Positions 1-7,927 of a DNA stretch of 64,000 nt are shown one piece after another; position 1 is the first letter of the stretch, and every line of letters begins with the position of its first letter. The stretch is from contig NZ_CP126269.1 in the NCBI RefSeq assembly GCF_003234445.2, positions 682,001 to 746,000 of the forward strand, written 5' to 3'. The translations under genes and the position numbers were made by a program. This DNA comes from Curtobacterium sp. MCLR17_036. Its GTDB lineage: Bacteria; Actinomycetota; Actinomycetes; Actinomycetales; Microbacteriaceae. Below the pieces are notes generated by a model that saw only the letters and a list, made by a program, of their open reading frames with translations, searched no databases and was not told the DNA's origin.

Positions 1-1020
1 GTAGAGGTCGTCGCCGACGTTCTGGATCCGGTCACCGAGCGCCGCCTGCATGCGGCGGAACCCGTCATAGTCGTCCTCAGCGCACCCGTCTTCGATGCTG
101 CGGATCGGGTACGTGTCGATGAGCTGCCGGTAGTAGTCGACCAACCCGTCCCGGTCGAGGCTGTCGTCGAGCATCCGATACGAGCCGTCTCCGAGGGAGA
201 ACTCGTTCGCGGCCGGATCGAGGGCGATCGCCACCTGGTCGACGCCCGGCTCGTAGCCTGCGGCGCGGATCGCGGTGACCAGCAGGTCGAGCGCTTCCTC
301 GGGTGCAGCGATCGATGGTGCGAAGCCGCCCTCGTCGCCGAGGCCGAGGCTACCGAACCGGTCCCGCACCAGGCCCGCGAGGGCGTGGTACACGTCCGCG
401 CCGATGCGGACAGCGTCGGCCATCGATGAGGCGTTGACGGGGGCGATCATGAACTCCTGGAAGTCGAGCTTGTTCGCTGCGTGCGCGCCGCCGTTGAGAA
501 CGTTGAAGTGCGGGACCGGCATCCGCGGCGTCGAGCCGGTGATCTCGGCGATCCACTGCCAGAGCGGGAGGCCCGCGGCGTGTGCGAGCGCCCGGGATGC
601 GGCGATGGAGGTTGCGACGACGCTGTTCGCGCCGAGCCGGCGGTGCCCGGTGGTGCCGTCGAGTTCGGCGAGGGCGGCGTCGACCTGTCCGATTGCGGAC
701 CACGATCGCCCTGTGAGGAGGCCCGCAATGTCGGTGTTGATCAGGTGGAGCGCCTGGGTGATGTCGCGGCCGCCGAACGCTGTTCCGCCGTCGCGGAGCT
801 CGATGGCTTCGTGGGCACCGGTGGATGCGCCCGCGGGGGCGTCGCCGGTGACGGTGCGGCCGTCGTCGAGTTCGAGCAGGACGCGGACGGTCGGGTAGCC
901 GCGGGAGTCGAGGATGCGGGTGCTGTGGACGGCGTCGATGGTGACGGGGTGGTCGTGGTGGGTGACGTACTCGCCCTGGTGGGCTCCGTGGTGGTGGATG
1001 CCGCTGATGTAGTCGTTCAT
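1..1020 (-). CDS. eno: Enolase, C-terminus cut by window edge
   Basis: Phosphopyruvate hydratase, interconverting 2-phosphoglycerate and phosphoenolpyruvate in the cytoplasm. Visible landmarks are LDSRGYPTV, the catalytic loop LGDEGGFAP and the three magnesium ligands in ALDP, SIEDGC and VGDDLY. The window ends just after the last of these, so roughly the final quarter (including the catalytic lysine) is missing. The start follows a good AAGGAG site. It gives about 24 residues more than usual at the N-terminus, rich in histidine (HHH at 9-11, HH at 21-22). It is the last visible gene of a fluoride-tolerance operon. Enolase is a classic fluoride target, so this is probably a second, fluoride-adapted copy rather than the housekeeping enzyme (inference). 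Confidence 0.95.
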   Translation of the reverse strand, partial: MNDYISGIHHHGAHQGEYVTHHDHPVTIDAVHSTRILDSRGYPTVRVLLELDDGRTVTGDAPAGASTGAHEAIELRDGGTAFGGRDITQALHLINTDIAGLLTGRSWSAIGQVDAALAELDGTTGHRRLGANSVVATSIAASRALAHAAGLPLWQWIAEITGSTPRMPVPHFNVLNGGAHAANKLDFQEFMIAPVNASSMADAVRIGADVYHALAGLVRDRFGSLGLGDEGGFAPSIAAPEEALDLLVTAIRAAGYEPGVDQVAIALDPAANEFSLGDGSYRMLDDSLDRDGLVDYYRQLIDTYPIRSIEDGCAEDDYDGFRRMQAALGDRIQNVGDDLY

Positions 1021-1075
1021 GGTGACGCTCCTTCTGGTCGGGTCATGCGTCGTGGTCGTGCGGATGGAAGGGAAA

Positions 1076-1138
1076 GCCGCGGGGAGGCGGAGGGGACGAC
1101 CTGCTGGCGATCACTCAGCGCCAGTGCCTCCCCGCGGC
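1076..1138 (-). other. Intergenic hairpin between ppa and eno
   Basis: Perfect 13-bp inverted repeat (1076-1088 with 1126-1138, GCCGCGGGGAGGC and its complement) enclosing a second stem (CTGGCG 1104-1109 with 1119-1124). It fills most of the 136-bp gap between ppa and eno. It lacks a clear T-run on the eno side, so it may be a leaky terminator, a processing site or an mRNA stabiliser that sets eno expression apart from the upstream genes. Confidence 0.6.
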
Positions 1139-1156
1139 GGTCAAGGGGCCCGTGGA

Positions 1157-1642
1157 TCACGGGTGTCGGGTGTGGGCTTCCTGTGCGGTGCGGATAACGG
1201 CTTCGGCAGCAGGACGGTTGGCCCACCCGTTGGTGGTGACGTGCTTGCCGTGTTCGATCTCCTTGTAGTGGGAGAAGAAGTGCTCGATCTCGATGAGGGT
1301 GTGCTCCGGGACGTCGCTGATGTCCTGCAGGTCTTCGAACCGGTCGTCGCCGGCGGGGACGGCGAGGATCTTGTCGTCGCCGCCGTTCTCGTCGACCATG
1401 CGGAGCATCCCAACCGGGCGGACGTCGATCACGACGCCGGGGAACGTGGGGCGGGGTAGGAGCACGAGCGCGTCGAGGGGGTCGCCGTCCTCGCCGAGGG
1501 TGTTGTCGATGGAGCCGTAGTCCTGGGGGAACACCATGCTGGTGAACACGGCCCGGTCGAGCCGGATCCGGCCGGTGGTGTGGTCGACTTCGTACTTGTT
1601 GCCGCTGCCGCGGGGGATCTCGATCGTGACGTCGAACTGCAT
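1157..1642 (-). CDS. ppa: Inorganic pyrophosphatase, family I
   Basis: Soluble magnesium-dependent enzyme hydrolysing pyrophosphate to two phosphates. The 161-residue length and the family signature [10 protein letters not shown] (about residue 54) are typical, as are the N-terminal [12 protein letters not shown] and the MVFPQDYG segment. The ATG at 1642 follows AGGTCC-like bases and starts [10 protein letters not shown]. It lies 32 bases after the second crcB gene in the same operon. Family I pyrophosphatase is inhibited by fluoride, and extra copies often travel with Fluc exporters, so tolerance by enzyme replacement or overproduction is the likely role. Confidence 0.95.
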   Translation of the reverse strand: MQFDVTIEIPRGSGNKYEVDHTTGRIRLDRAVFTSMVFPQDYGSIDNTLGEDGDPLDALVLLPRPTFPGVVIDVRPVGMLRMVDENGGDDKILAVPAGDDRFEDLQDISDVPEHTLIEIEHFFSHYKEIEHGKHVTTNGWANRPAAEAVIRTAQEAHTRHP

Positions 1643-1674
1643 GGGGAGGTCCGTTTCAGGATGTGGGGTGGCGG

Positions 1675-2046
1675 TCACAGCAGACCGCCGAGGAGGATGC
1701 CGGCGGTCGCTGCGGCGACGGAGACGACGAGCATCCCGAGACCATTGACGGCGGCGGCGTTGATCCGGCCGCCGCGGGCGAGGCGGACGGTCTCGAAGCT
1801 GGCGGTGCTGAATGTGGTGTAGCCGCCCATCACCCCGGTCCCGAGGACCGCGACCGGCACCGCGCCGAGGTGTGTAGCAGCGCCGACGATGATCCCGAGT
1901 AGCAGCGACCCGGTGATGTTGATCGTCAACGTCCCGACCGGGAGCCGGAACTGCCGGCCCGTGTTGATCAGGCCGTCGAGAAGGAACCGTCCGGCAGCGC
2001 CGACCCCACCACCGGCCGCGACGGCGAGGACCAGGAGCGGGCTCAT
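1675..2046 (-). CDS. crcB: Fluoride exporter subunit CrcB/Fluc (second)
   Basis: Small four-helix membrane protein of 123 residues. CrcB/Fluc proteins form dual-topology dimers that let fluoride leave the cell. Family motifs are present: GGVGAAGR near the N-terminus, [10 protein letters not shown] in helix 2 and the helix-breaking [11 protein letters not shown] in helix 3. The ATG overlaps the stop of the preceding crcB by four bases (ATGA), so the pair is translationally coupled. In organisms with two fused-length crcB genes side by side, the products usually form a heterodimer; this is inferred here. Confidence 0.93.
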   Translation of the reverse strand: MSPLLVLAVAAGGGVGAAGRFLLDGLINTGRQFRLPVGTLTINITGSLLLGIIVGAATHLGAVPVAVLGTGVMGGYTTFSTASFETVRLARGGRINAAAVNGLGMLVVSVAAATAGILLGGLL

Positions 2047-2546
2047 GCGCGCACCTCCCGCGGACGGAACCAAGACACGACGACGAGCCCGCAGGCGGTC
2101 GCGATCGCACCAGACAAGACGGTCAGGAGCGCGTACCCGGTGCCGGCGAGGCCATGCCCGCCCAGGAACAGCGCGGCGGTGGACTCGGCGAGTGTGCTGT
2201 AGGTAGTGAACCCACCGAGGACCCCCGTGCCGAGGAGGAGCCGCAGGACGCGACGGCGGCCCTGGTCGGGCCCGCGGTGCGCGAGCGCTTCCAGGAGCAC
2301 ACCGAGCAGCAGTGCGCCGGTGATGTTGATCCAGAAGATCGACCAGCTCACCCCACCATCTGCGGGGAGGAGGCCGCTGATGACGTCGCGGAGCGCGGTG
2401 CCGACGGCACCGCCGAGCGCGACGAGGCCAAGGTAGCGCCACCGCAAGTGCACGGGCCGCATGACCGGTCGCGGATCGGAAACATCGACGTCGGGGTCGG
2501 ATGGGAGCTGATCATCGAGTATCGGGGTGTCCGTTCGGGTGGTCAT
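2043..2546 (-). CDS. crcB: Fluoride exporter subunit CrcB/Fluc (first)
   Basis: Membrane protein of 167 residues with a soluble N-terminal extension of about 35 residues rich in Asp/Pro, then four predicted helices. Fluc motifs are [20 protein letters not shown] and [11 protein letters not shown]. The extension is not part of the core fold and is absent from the downstream partner. It overlaps gpmA upstream and crcB downstream by four bases each, so one transcript and coupled translation are likely. It probably pairs with the adjacent CrcB to make one fluoride channel. Confidence 0.93.
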   Translation of the reverse strand: MTTRTDTPILDDQLPSDPDVDVSDPRPVMRPVHLRWRYLGLVALGGAVGTALRDVISGLLPADGGVSWSIFWINITGALLLGVLLEALAHRGPDQGRRRVLRLLLGTGVLGGFTTYSTLAESTAALFLGGHGLAGTGYALLTVLSGAIATACGLVVVSWFRPREVRA

Positions 2547-3286
2547 GTTCCGCCTTCTGCCGCGACGAGAGCCGCGGCGTGATGTGCTGCAGGGTCGAGG
2601 TACTCCCCACCCCGCGGCTGCAACGAACCGGCGCCAGTCGGCCGGTACAGCAAGGGCTGCCCGGTGGGCAGGTTCAGCTCCGCCAGCTCCGCATCCGACA
2701 GGTCATCGATGCAGGCGCAGAGCGCCCGCAACGAGTTCCCGTGCGCGACGACCAACACCGTCCGCCCCGCCGCCACCGCGGGTAGGAGCCGGTCGCGCAG
2801 CACTGGGCGGATGCGGGTGATGACGTCGGCGAATGATTGCGTTCGCCGGACCGCCGCCCGCGGAAGACCCCGCAGGGCTGGGCTCCGACGAAGGGTGAGC
2901 CATTGCCGGAGTGGCATCGGTGCTGGTCGGCCGTCTCGGGAACGGCGCAGCCGCAGGTACTCGGCGTCCCCAAGCGCAGCGAGGGATGCCGCCTTGGTCA
3001 TCCCGGTGAGCGCGCCGAAGTTCCGCTCGTTCAACTCCCACACCGCGGTGGTCGGGATGTCCCGACCGAGGACGTCGCTGACGAGGTCCGCGGTGTGGAC
3101 GGCGCGCTGCAACGTCGACGTGAGGATCAGGTCCGGGATCACGTGGTGCACGGCAAGAAGCCGACCGGCCTGCTCGACGTGCTCCTCACCGCGAGCGGTG
3201 AGGAGCACGTCGAGCAGGCCCGTGAAGGTCCCGGCCTGGTTCGCGGTGCTCTCCCCATGCCGAAGGAGCACCAGTGCACCCGTCAT
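2543..3286 (-). CDS. gpmA: 2,3-bisphosphoglycerate-dependent phosphoglycerate mutase
   Basis: Histidine-phosphatase-fold enzyme interconverting 3- and 2-phosphoglycerate. The phospho-acceptor motif LLRHGES starts at about residue 7. WELNERNFGALTG carries the substrate-binding residues, and HGNSLRAL near the C-terminus holds the second catalytic histidine. The chosen ATG at 3286 overlaps the usp stop (ATGA) and places RHGES at the usual distance from the N-terminus; an in-frame start 12 bases earlier is less likely. The enzyme feeds substrate directly to enolase, the operon's last visible gene, which makes a spare lower-glycolysis module plausible. Confidence 0.92.
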   Translation of the reverse strand: MTGALVLLRHGESTANQAGTFTGLLDVLLTARGEEHVEQAGRLLAVHHVIPDLILTSTLQRAVHTADLVSDVLGRDIPTTAVWELNERNFGALTGMTKAASLAALGDAEYLRLRRSRDGRPAPMPLRQWLTLRRSPALRGLPRAAVRRTQSFADVITRIRPVLRDRLLPAVAAGRTVLVVAHGNSLRALCACIDDLSDAELAELNLPTGQPLLYRPTGAGSLQPRGGEYLDPAAHHAAALVAAEGGT

Positions 3287-3789
3287 GACGCATCCCACGG
3301 GAGCGGTTCATCGAACCCCACGGGGTTCACGGGGACCACGAGGACGGGACGGTGCTGCTGATGCGCGAGTCGCGCCGCGACCGAGCCGTTGAAGAACTCC
3401 GTGATCCGCCGGCGACCGGTTTGGGTGCCGACGACGATCATCACCGCGTCGCGTTCCTCGGCGACCGCGGCCAGCGCGCGTGCGGGATCGCCGACCTTCG
3501 CCAGCACCGAGGCGTGAACCGACCGAGCAGCGGCGATCTGCTCGATGACGGCCCGGTCAGTTTCGGGAAGATCCGCCGGCCCGGCGTCTGCCGAGTCCGG
3601 ATCGATCGGCTCGATGATCTCGGACCCGTCCGCTCGATTCCCGGCTGACAGGAGCGCTGGGTCGACGGTCACGCACACAAGGGGAACCGTGAAGCGTTCA
3701 GCGATCTGCGCCGCGACCGTCACAACGTCACGCACCTGCCCGGCCCGCACGCCGACGACGACCGCGCCGGTCGGTACTGCTTGTCCCAT
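3283..3789 (-). CDS. Universal stress protein (UspA family)
   Basis: Single-domain Usp of 168 residues. The ATP-binding motif is intact at the C-terminal end: VGTQTGRRR, then FFNGSVAARL and PVLVVP. An Asp/Pro-rich insert after strand 2 (about residues 52-75) is longer than usual. It is the first gene of the fluoride operon and overlaps gpmA by four bases. UspA-like genes are recurrent neighbours of fluoride exporters, though their role in fluoride stress is not defined. Confidence 0.88.
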   Translation of the reverse strand: MGQAVPTGAVVVGVRAGQVRDVVTVAAQIAERFTVPLVCVTVDPALLSAGNRADGSEIIEPIDPDSADAGPADLPETDRAVIEQIAAARSVHASVLAKVGDPARALAAVAEERDAVMIVVGTQTGRRRITEFFNGSVAARLAHQQHRPVLVVPVNPVGFDEPLPWDAS

Positions 3790-3796
3790 GTCTTCT

Positions 3797-3909
3797 CCCT
3801 ACCTCAGGCGCGCAGAAGCGCGACCAGCTGAGATAGGGACTGTTGTCGACGAGTGTCGAAGTTGGGTCCGGCAAGCCCCACTGCCGGGTCCGAAGACACC
3901 ACCAGTATG
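3797..3909 (-). promoter_or_regulatory. Candidate promoter and structured leader of the fluoride operon
   Basis: A -10-like CATACT with an upstream TG (3904-3909) precedes a leader of about 105 bases. The leader can fold as an outer stem GTGTC/GACAC (3853-3857 with 3895-3899) and an inner stem CCGGCA/TGCCGG (3868-3873 with 3882-3887). It ends in a long hairpin (3797-3807 with 3828-3838, one G-T pair) whose 3' arm covers the start of the AGGGAG ribosome site of usp. The conserved motif of the crcB fluoride riboswitch (GATG loop with its pseudoknot partner) was not found. Ribosome-site occlusion is an inference from pairing only. Confidence 0.45.
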
Positions 3910-4051
3910 CACCCGAATCGAATGCACCGCCGCGCCGATTTCCCGCCCCTTCCACCGCGCCGGATCGGCTATCGGACACCGGTGGGAGGGTCGGTCGGGG
4001 TCAGTCGTGCCGCAAGGGCCGCGGAGCCAGAGGCCTACAGTTCAGACGTGA

Positions 4052-4813
4052 GTGTTCGGAGCACGCGTGGCTGATCAGCTGACGCACGCGCTGCTCGGTG
4101 TAGTGCTGCTCCTTGGGGTCGCGTCTGCGGTGCTGGTCCTGGCGCGGGCGGAAGTGCCATGGGCGCCGGCCGTCGCGATCGTGCGTGGCGCGGCACAGCT
4201 GGCGGCGATCAGCCTGGTGCTGAGTGGAATCATCCGATCGCCGCTGCTGATCGGGGCGGCACTCCTAATGATGTTCTCCGTCGCTGTGGTGACTGCCGCG
4301 CGTCGACTCGGCAGCGTGTCCACGATGGCACTTCCGGTGGCGGTGTCCATGGCGTGCGGCGTCCTGGTGACCGGCAGCGTCGTCTTCGGCACGGGTGCGG
4401 TCGAGTTCAGCCCTCGGTACGCCCTCGCCATCGGTGGGATCGTGATCGGAAACGCGATGACGATTGCGACCATCAGCGGCCGGCGGTTCCGGGAGCTCGT
4501 GGCCGATCAGTGGGACGAGGTCGAGGGGTGGCTCGCGCTTGGAGCGTCACCTCGACGTGCGACGGAACGGCTGGTGCGTCGGGCGGTCAGCGCGGCGCTC
4601 GTGCCGACGGTAGATCAGACCAAGACGACCGGGTTGGTGACGTTGCCCGGCGCGTTTGTCGGAGCGGTGTTCGGCGGGTTGTCGCCGCTGGACGCCGGCC
4701 GGTTCCAGATCGTGGTGCTCGCCGCGATCATGGCCGCCGGATCGTGCACCGCGGTGTGCCTGACGCAGTGGTTGGCACCAGTCGCGACCAGGCCCACCAC
4801 GTCAGCGCACTGA
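4052..4813 (+). CDS. FetB/YbbM-type ABC transporter permease
   Basis: Integral membrane protein of 253 residues in the UPF0014 family (FetB iron exporter, plant STAR2). Hydrophobic helices span most of the length. Family motifs are RGAAQLAAISLVL in the N-terminal third, GGIVIGNAMT midway and the coupling segment PTVDQTKTTGLVTLPGAFVG near the C-terminus. No cognate ATPase (FetA) lies beside it, so the partner must be elsewhere or the gene is orphaned. The GTG start at 4052 is uncertain; GTG at 4067 gives a shorter N-terminus and is equally plausible. Confidence 0.85.
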   Translation: MFGARVADQLTHALLGVVLLLGVASAVLVLARAEVPWAPAVAIVRGAAQLAAISLVLSGIIRSPLLIGAALLMMFSVAVVTAARRLGSVSTMALPVAVSMACGVLVTGSVVFGTGAVEFSPRYALAIGGIVIGNAMTIATISGRRFRELVADQWDEVEGWLALGASPRRATERLVRRAVSAALVPTVDQTKTTGLVTLPGAFVGAVFGGLSPLDAGRFQIVVLAAIMAAGSCTAVCLTQWLAPVATRPTTSAH

Positions 4814-4848
4814 CATGGGCTGAGGCTGAGACTTGGTCGTTCCTTGGT

Positions 4849-5004
4849 GTGCAGCGGCGAGGGTGGCCTCGGAGGTGGTTCCCCGTGGGCGTGTGGTTGG
4901 TGTGCGCAGTGGTCGTCGTGCTGCTGGTGATCGTCGGTTCGGTTGGAGCTGCTGTACTCGCAGTGGCCTCGGAAGCTGAGCGCGAGGGCCTCTTCGATGA
5001 CTGA
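4849..5004 (+). CDS. Possible small single-helix membrane protein
   Basis: A 51-residue reading frame with a basic, tryptophan-rich N-terminus (QRRGWPRRW). One strong hydrophobic helix follows (about residues 14-41), then an acidic tail EAEREGLFDD. The topology is sensible and the codon choice is GC3-rich, which favours a real gene. There is no clear ribosome site, and the GTG start is a guess. It lies between the permease and the 3' end of the response regulator gene. Function unknown. Confidence 0.35.
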   Translation: MQRRGWPRRWFPVGVWLVCAVVVVLLVIVGSVGAAVLAVASEAEREGLFDD

Positions 5005-5013
5005 GCGGTGGCC

Positions 5014-5673
5014 TCAGACTGGTGTGCCGAGCCGGTATCCGACGCCGCGGATGGTGGTGATGAGGTCGCGGTCGGTCTTCCGGCGGATGTAGTGGACGTA
5101 CGTGTCGACCGTGCCGAGCTGCTCGCCGTTGTCGAACACCGCGGACAGCAGATGCTGCCGGGTGAACGCGCGGGATGGTTCGCCCGCGAGCAGCCGGAGC
5201 AACGCGGTTTCCTTCTCGGTGAGCATCACCCGTCCCGCGTAGGGGGAGGTGATGCTGTGGTCCTCGGGGTAGAACGCCCACCCGCCGATCTCGACGCTGG
5301 TGCCGGTGCCGGTGTAGTCGCGGGTGAGCGCGCGGAGCCGGGCGGTGAGTTCGTCGAAGTCGAACGGCTTGACGAGGTAGTCGTTGGCGCCGGCGTCCAG
5401 CCCGGAGACACGGTCGTGGACCTCGCTAAGGGCGGTGAGCATCAGCACGGGGGTGCTGATGCGTCGCTGTCGGAGGGTCGCGATCACCGTGGTGCTGTCG
5501 ATGCCCGGGAGTCGACGGTCGATGACCATGACGTCGAAGTACTCCGCGTCTGCGGTCTCGAGCGCGGATTCCCCGTCGGCGCAGAGCGTGACGGTCCACT
5601 GCTCGGCCAGCTCGTCCGCGACCAGCGGCCCGAGTCGGGGGTCGTCCTCGACGAGCAGCAGTCGCGGCATCAT
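5014..5673 (-). CDS. OmpR-family response regulator
   Basis: Receiver domain (about residues 4-115) with acidic pocket EDD at 9-11, phospho-acceptor Asp52 in VIDRRLPG and conserved lysine in VKPFDF. A winged-helix trans_reg_C domain follows (about 125-219), ending YIRRKTDR...IRGVGYRL. It overlaps the upstream sensor kinase gene by four bases, so the two form one operon with the kinase first. Targets cannot be told from the sequence. The divergent COG4705/DedA membrane genes beyond the kinase are candidates by position. Confidence 0.93.
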   Translation of the reverse strand: MMPRLLLVEDDPRLGPLVADELAEQWTVTLCADGESALETADAEYFDVMVIDRRLPGIDSTTVIATLRQRRISTPVLMLTALSEVHDRVSGLDAGANDYLVKPFDFDELTARLRALTRDYTGTGTSVEIGGWAFYPEDHSITSPYAGRVMLTEKETALLRLLAGEPSRAFTRQHLLSAVFDNGEQLGTVDTYVHYIRRKTDRDLITTIRGVGYRLGTPV

Positions 5674-6752
5674 GCGCGGGCCTCCCGATCGTGTTCCGGT
5701 GCGCGGTCGTCTGTGATCGGGAGACGGAGTGCGAAGACCGTCCCGCTGCTATCGGTGTGCTCGACGACGACGACGGCGTCGCCGCCGGCTCTGACGGCGA
5801 TGTCGCGGACCAACGCCAACCCGATGCCGTACCCCGTGCGGGTGCTGGTTGTCGTGGTCGCTTCGACGGGGGTGCCGTGAGCGAACCGGTCGAAGACCCG
5901 TGCTGGCTCGATACCGACCACGCCGGGGCCCTCGTCCGCGACGCGGATCGTCACGCGACCACCGTTAGTCACCGCGGTGATGTGAACGCTGCCACCGGCC
6001 CGGGTGTGGCCGATGGCGTTGTCGGACAAGGCAATCAGGCAGCGGTGCAGCTGGGTCTCCGACACCTGCACCACCGCGTCGACCGGGTCGACATCGAGGT
6101 GCACCTGCCGTTCAGTTGCGAGGACGTCCATGTCGCGGTGCACGGCTTCCATCGCGGCCCTCAGGTCAGCGGCGCCGTCCGAGCCACCCGACCCTGCAGC
6201 TGCTTCGAGGAGGTCGTTGACGATGTTGATCAAGATCTGCGTGTCGCCACGCAGCTCGTCGACGACCGGGCGCCGCCGATCGTGCGCCGGGGTCATGCGT
6301 TGCAGACGTTGCACGCGTGCATGGAGCACCGTCAACGGGGTGCGGAGCTCGTGGCTGGCGTCCGCGACGAAGGTGCGCTGCATCCGTGCCGCTTCCGCGA
6401 TCGGCCGCACTGCTCGACGGGCGATGACCCATGCTGCGATGCCGGCGAGGATGATCGCGAGACCACCGACGCCGATGACCGCGATGCTCAGGTCGATGGT
6501 GTCGAGGTAGATGTGGATGTCGGTCGGCCCGGGGCGTTCGTGGAGCTGGTTCGGTGTCAGCTGCCACAACACGTACGTCACGACGAGGACGATGATCGCG
6601 ATCACCAGCGCCGCTGACACGACCGCGACGCGGAGCGCAATCCCGACCACCGACCGTCGGTAGGTCAACCGGTCCGGGTCGGTCTCAGGACTCGACCGGA
6701 ACGACCATCGAGCCAGCTTGTCTGCGACCGTTGACCGCCATCCTGCCGACAT
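5670..6752 (-). CDS. Sensor histidine kinase
   Basis: Membrane kinase of 360 residues. Helix 1 (about residues 35-64) and helix 2 (about 88-111) bracket only a short extracellular loop (about 24 residues, NQLHERPGP...), too small for a folded ligand domain. There is no obvious HAMP. The HisKA box is FVADASHELRTPL. Catalytic boxes are SDNAIGHT (N), ADEGPGV (G1) and GYGIGLALV (G2). ATG at 6752 follows GGAAGGGG at good spacing and was preferred over more distal starts. The short loop suggests sensing of membrane or intramembrane stress. Confidence 0.92.
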   Translation of the reverse strand: MSAGWRSTVADKLARWSFRSSPETDPDRLTYRRSVVGIALRVAVVSAALVIAIIVLVVTYVLWQLTPNQLHERPGPTDIHIYLDTIDLSIAVIGVGGLAIILAGIAAWVIARRAVRPIAEAARMQRTFVADASHELRTPLTVLHARVQRLQRMTPAHDRRRPVVDELRGDTQILINIVNDLLEAAAGSGGSDGAADLRAAMEAVHRDMDVLATERQVHLDVDPVDAVVQVSETQLHRCLIALSDNAIGHTRAGGSVHITAVTNGGRVTIRVADEGPGVVGIEPARVFDRFAHGTPVEATTTTSTRTGYGIGLALVRDIAVRAGGDAVVVVEHTDSSGTVFALRLPITDDRAPEHDREARA

Positions 6753-6770
6753 GAGACCCCTTCCGGACAA

Positions 6771-6808
6771 GCGACGCCGGAACGCGAGGGGGTGCGTTCC
6801 GGCGTCGC
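6771..6808 (-). other. Perfect hairpin in the histidine-kinase leader
   Basis: Inverted repeat with 15-bp perfect arms (6771-6785 and 6794-6808, GCGACGCCGGAACGC) and an 8-base loop, ending 19 bases before the kinase start codon and just upstream of its ribosome site. No gene lies upstream on this strand, so it is not a simple end-of-operon terminator. It may be an attenuator, an mRNA stabiliser or a factor-independent terminator acting on rightward antisense transcription. Confidence 0.55.
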
Positions 6809-7008
6809 CGTGTTGGCTCGATCCTGCCTCACTCATGGCAACACCGGTGCACGGATCCTCACCGCCGCTGGTCAAGGAACGGCCAAGAAACCGATCTCCC
6901 CACCAGTCAGGCGTGATTCTTGGTGGAGTCTTGCGCGCCGCTTTCTACCGTCGGAGCATCGCCGGTCCCGCACACCGCGGCACGGCCCGTCCCGACGAGG
7001 AGAACGCC

Positions 7009-7810
7009 ATGTCCCACTCGCCCGCAGCGCCGATGCCAACCCGGAGCCGCTCGAACAAGGTGCCTGATCCGACCGCGTCGTTCTGGATCATCAAGGTCCT
7101 CGCGACCACCGTCGGCGAGACCGCGGCTGACCTCCTCAGCGACACCGTCGGTCTGGGCTTACCGCTGACAACGCTGATCATGGCGGCCGCGCTGGCCGTG
7201 TTCCTGGTGCTGCAGTTCCGTGCCCGCAGCTACCGGCCGCCGCTGTACTGGATCACCGTGGTGCTGATCAGCATCGTTGGCACCTGCGTCACCGACAACC
7301 TCACCGACGGCCTCGGCATCCCCCTGGCCGTCAGCACCACCGTCTTCGGCGTCGCCCTGCTGGTCGTGTTCGCGATCTGGTACCGCGTCGAGGGCACCCT
7401 GTCGATCCACAGCATCGACACGGTCCGCCGCGAAGCGTTCTACTGGCTCGCGATCCTGTTCACGTTCGCACTCGGTACCGCTGCCGGTGACCTGATCGCC
7501 GAGCAGACCGGCCTGGGGTACTTCCCGTCCCTGCTGCTCTTCGCCGGCGCTATCGCCCTGACCGCTGCGGTCTGGTTCATCGGCCGTCGCGGTCCTGTCC
7601 TGTGCTTCTGGATCGCATACATCCTCACCCGTCCCCTCGGGCGCGTCCACCGGTGACCTGCTGTCCGCGTCCACGAAGGACGGCGGACTCGGGATCGGGA
7701 CCGTCACCACGAGCGTCGTGTTCTTCGTCGTCATCGCCGCGATCATCAGCTTCCTCGTGATCCGGCTCCGCCGCGAGGAACCCGCGCAGCGGAGCCGACT
7801 CACCGTCTGA
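7009..7810 (+). pseudogene. COG4705 membrane protein with a C-terminal frameshift
   Basis: Uncharacterised polytopic membrane protein (COG4705). The start has a GAGGAGA ribosome site. The frame from 7009 reads through KVPDPTASFWIIKVL, VGETAADLLS and FWIAYILTRPLG and then stops at 7656 after RVHR. One base later in frame the family C-terminus continues (ASTGDLLSA...GLGIGTVTTS) to a stop at 7810. One extra base near 7642 (a run of GGGCGCG) explains this. The intact paralogue at 8557 shows the expected continuation LTRPIGASFADY. It could be a true mutation, a sequencing error or programmed shifting. The truncated form would lose the last helix. Confidence 0.8.
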
Positions 7811-7927
7811 CCCCGTTCGCTGGTGCCGCCGTCGACTCGAACGGCGGCTGCACCAGCCCGTCCCGTGAAAGGCACCTCGTGCTCCACACCGTTCCGCTCG
7901 CAGTGAGCGTCGTTCGACGCAGCCTCC

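Noticed and set aside
3790..4050. Canonical crcB-type fluoride riboswitch
   Set aside because: Searched by eye for the GATG loop and its pseudoknot partner ahead of usp and in the ppa-eno gap; not found.
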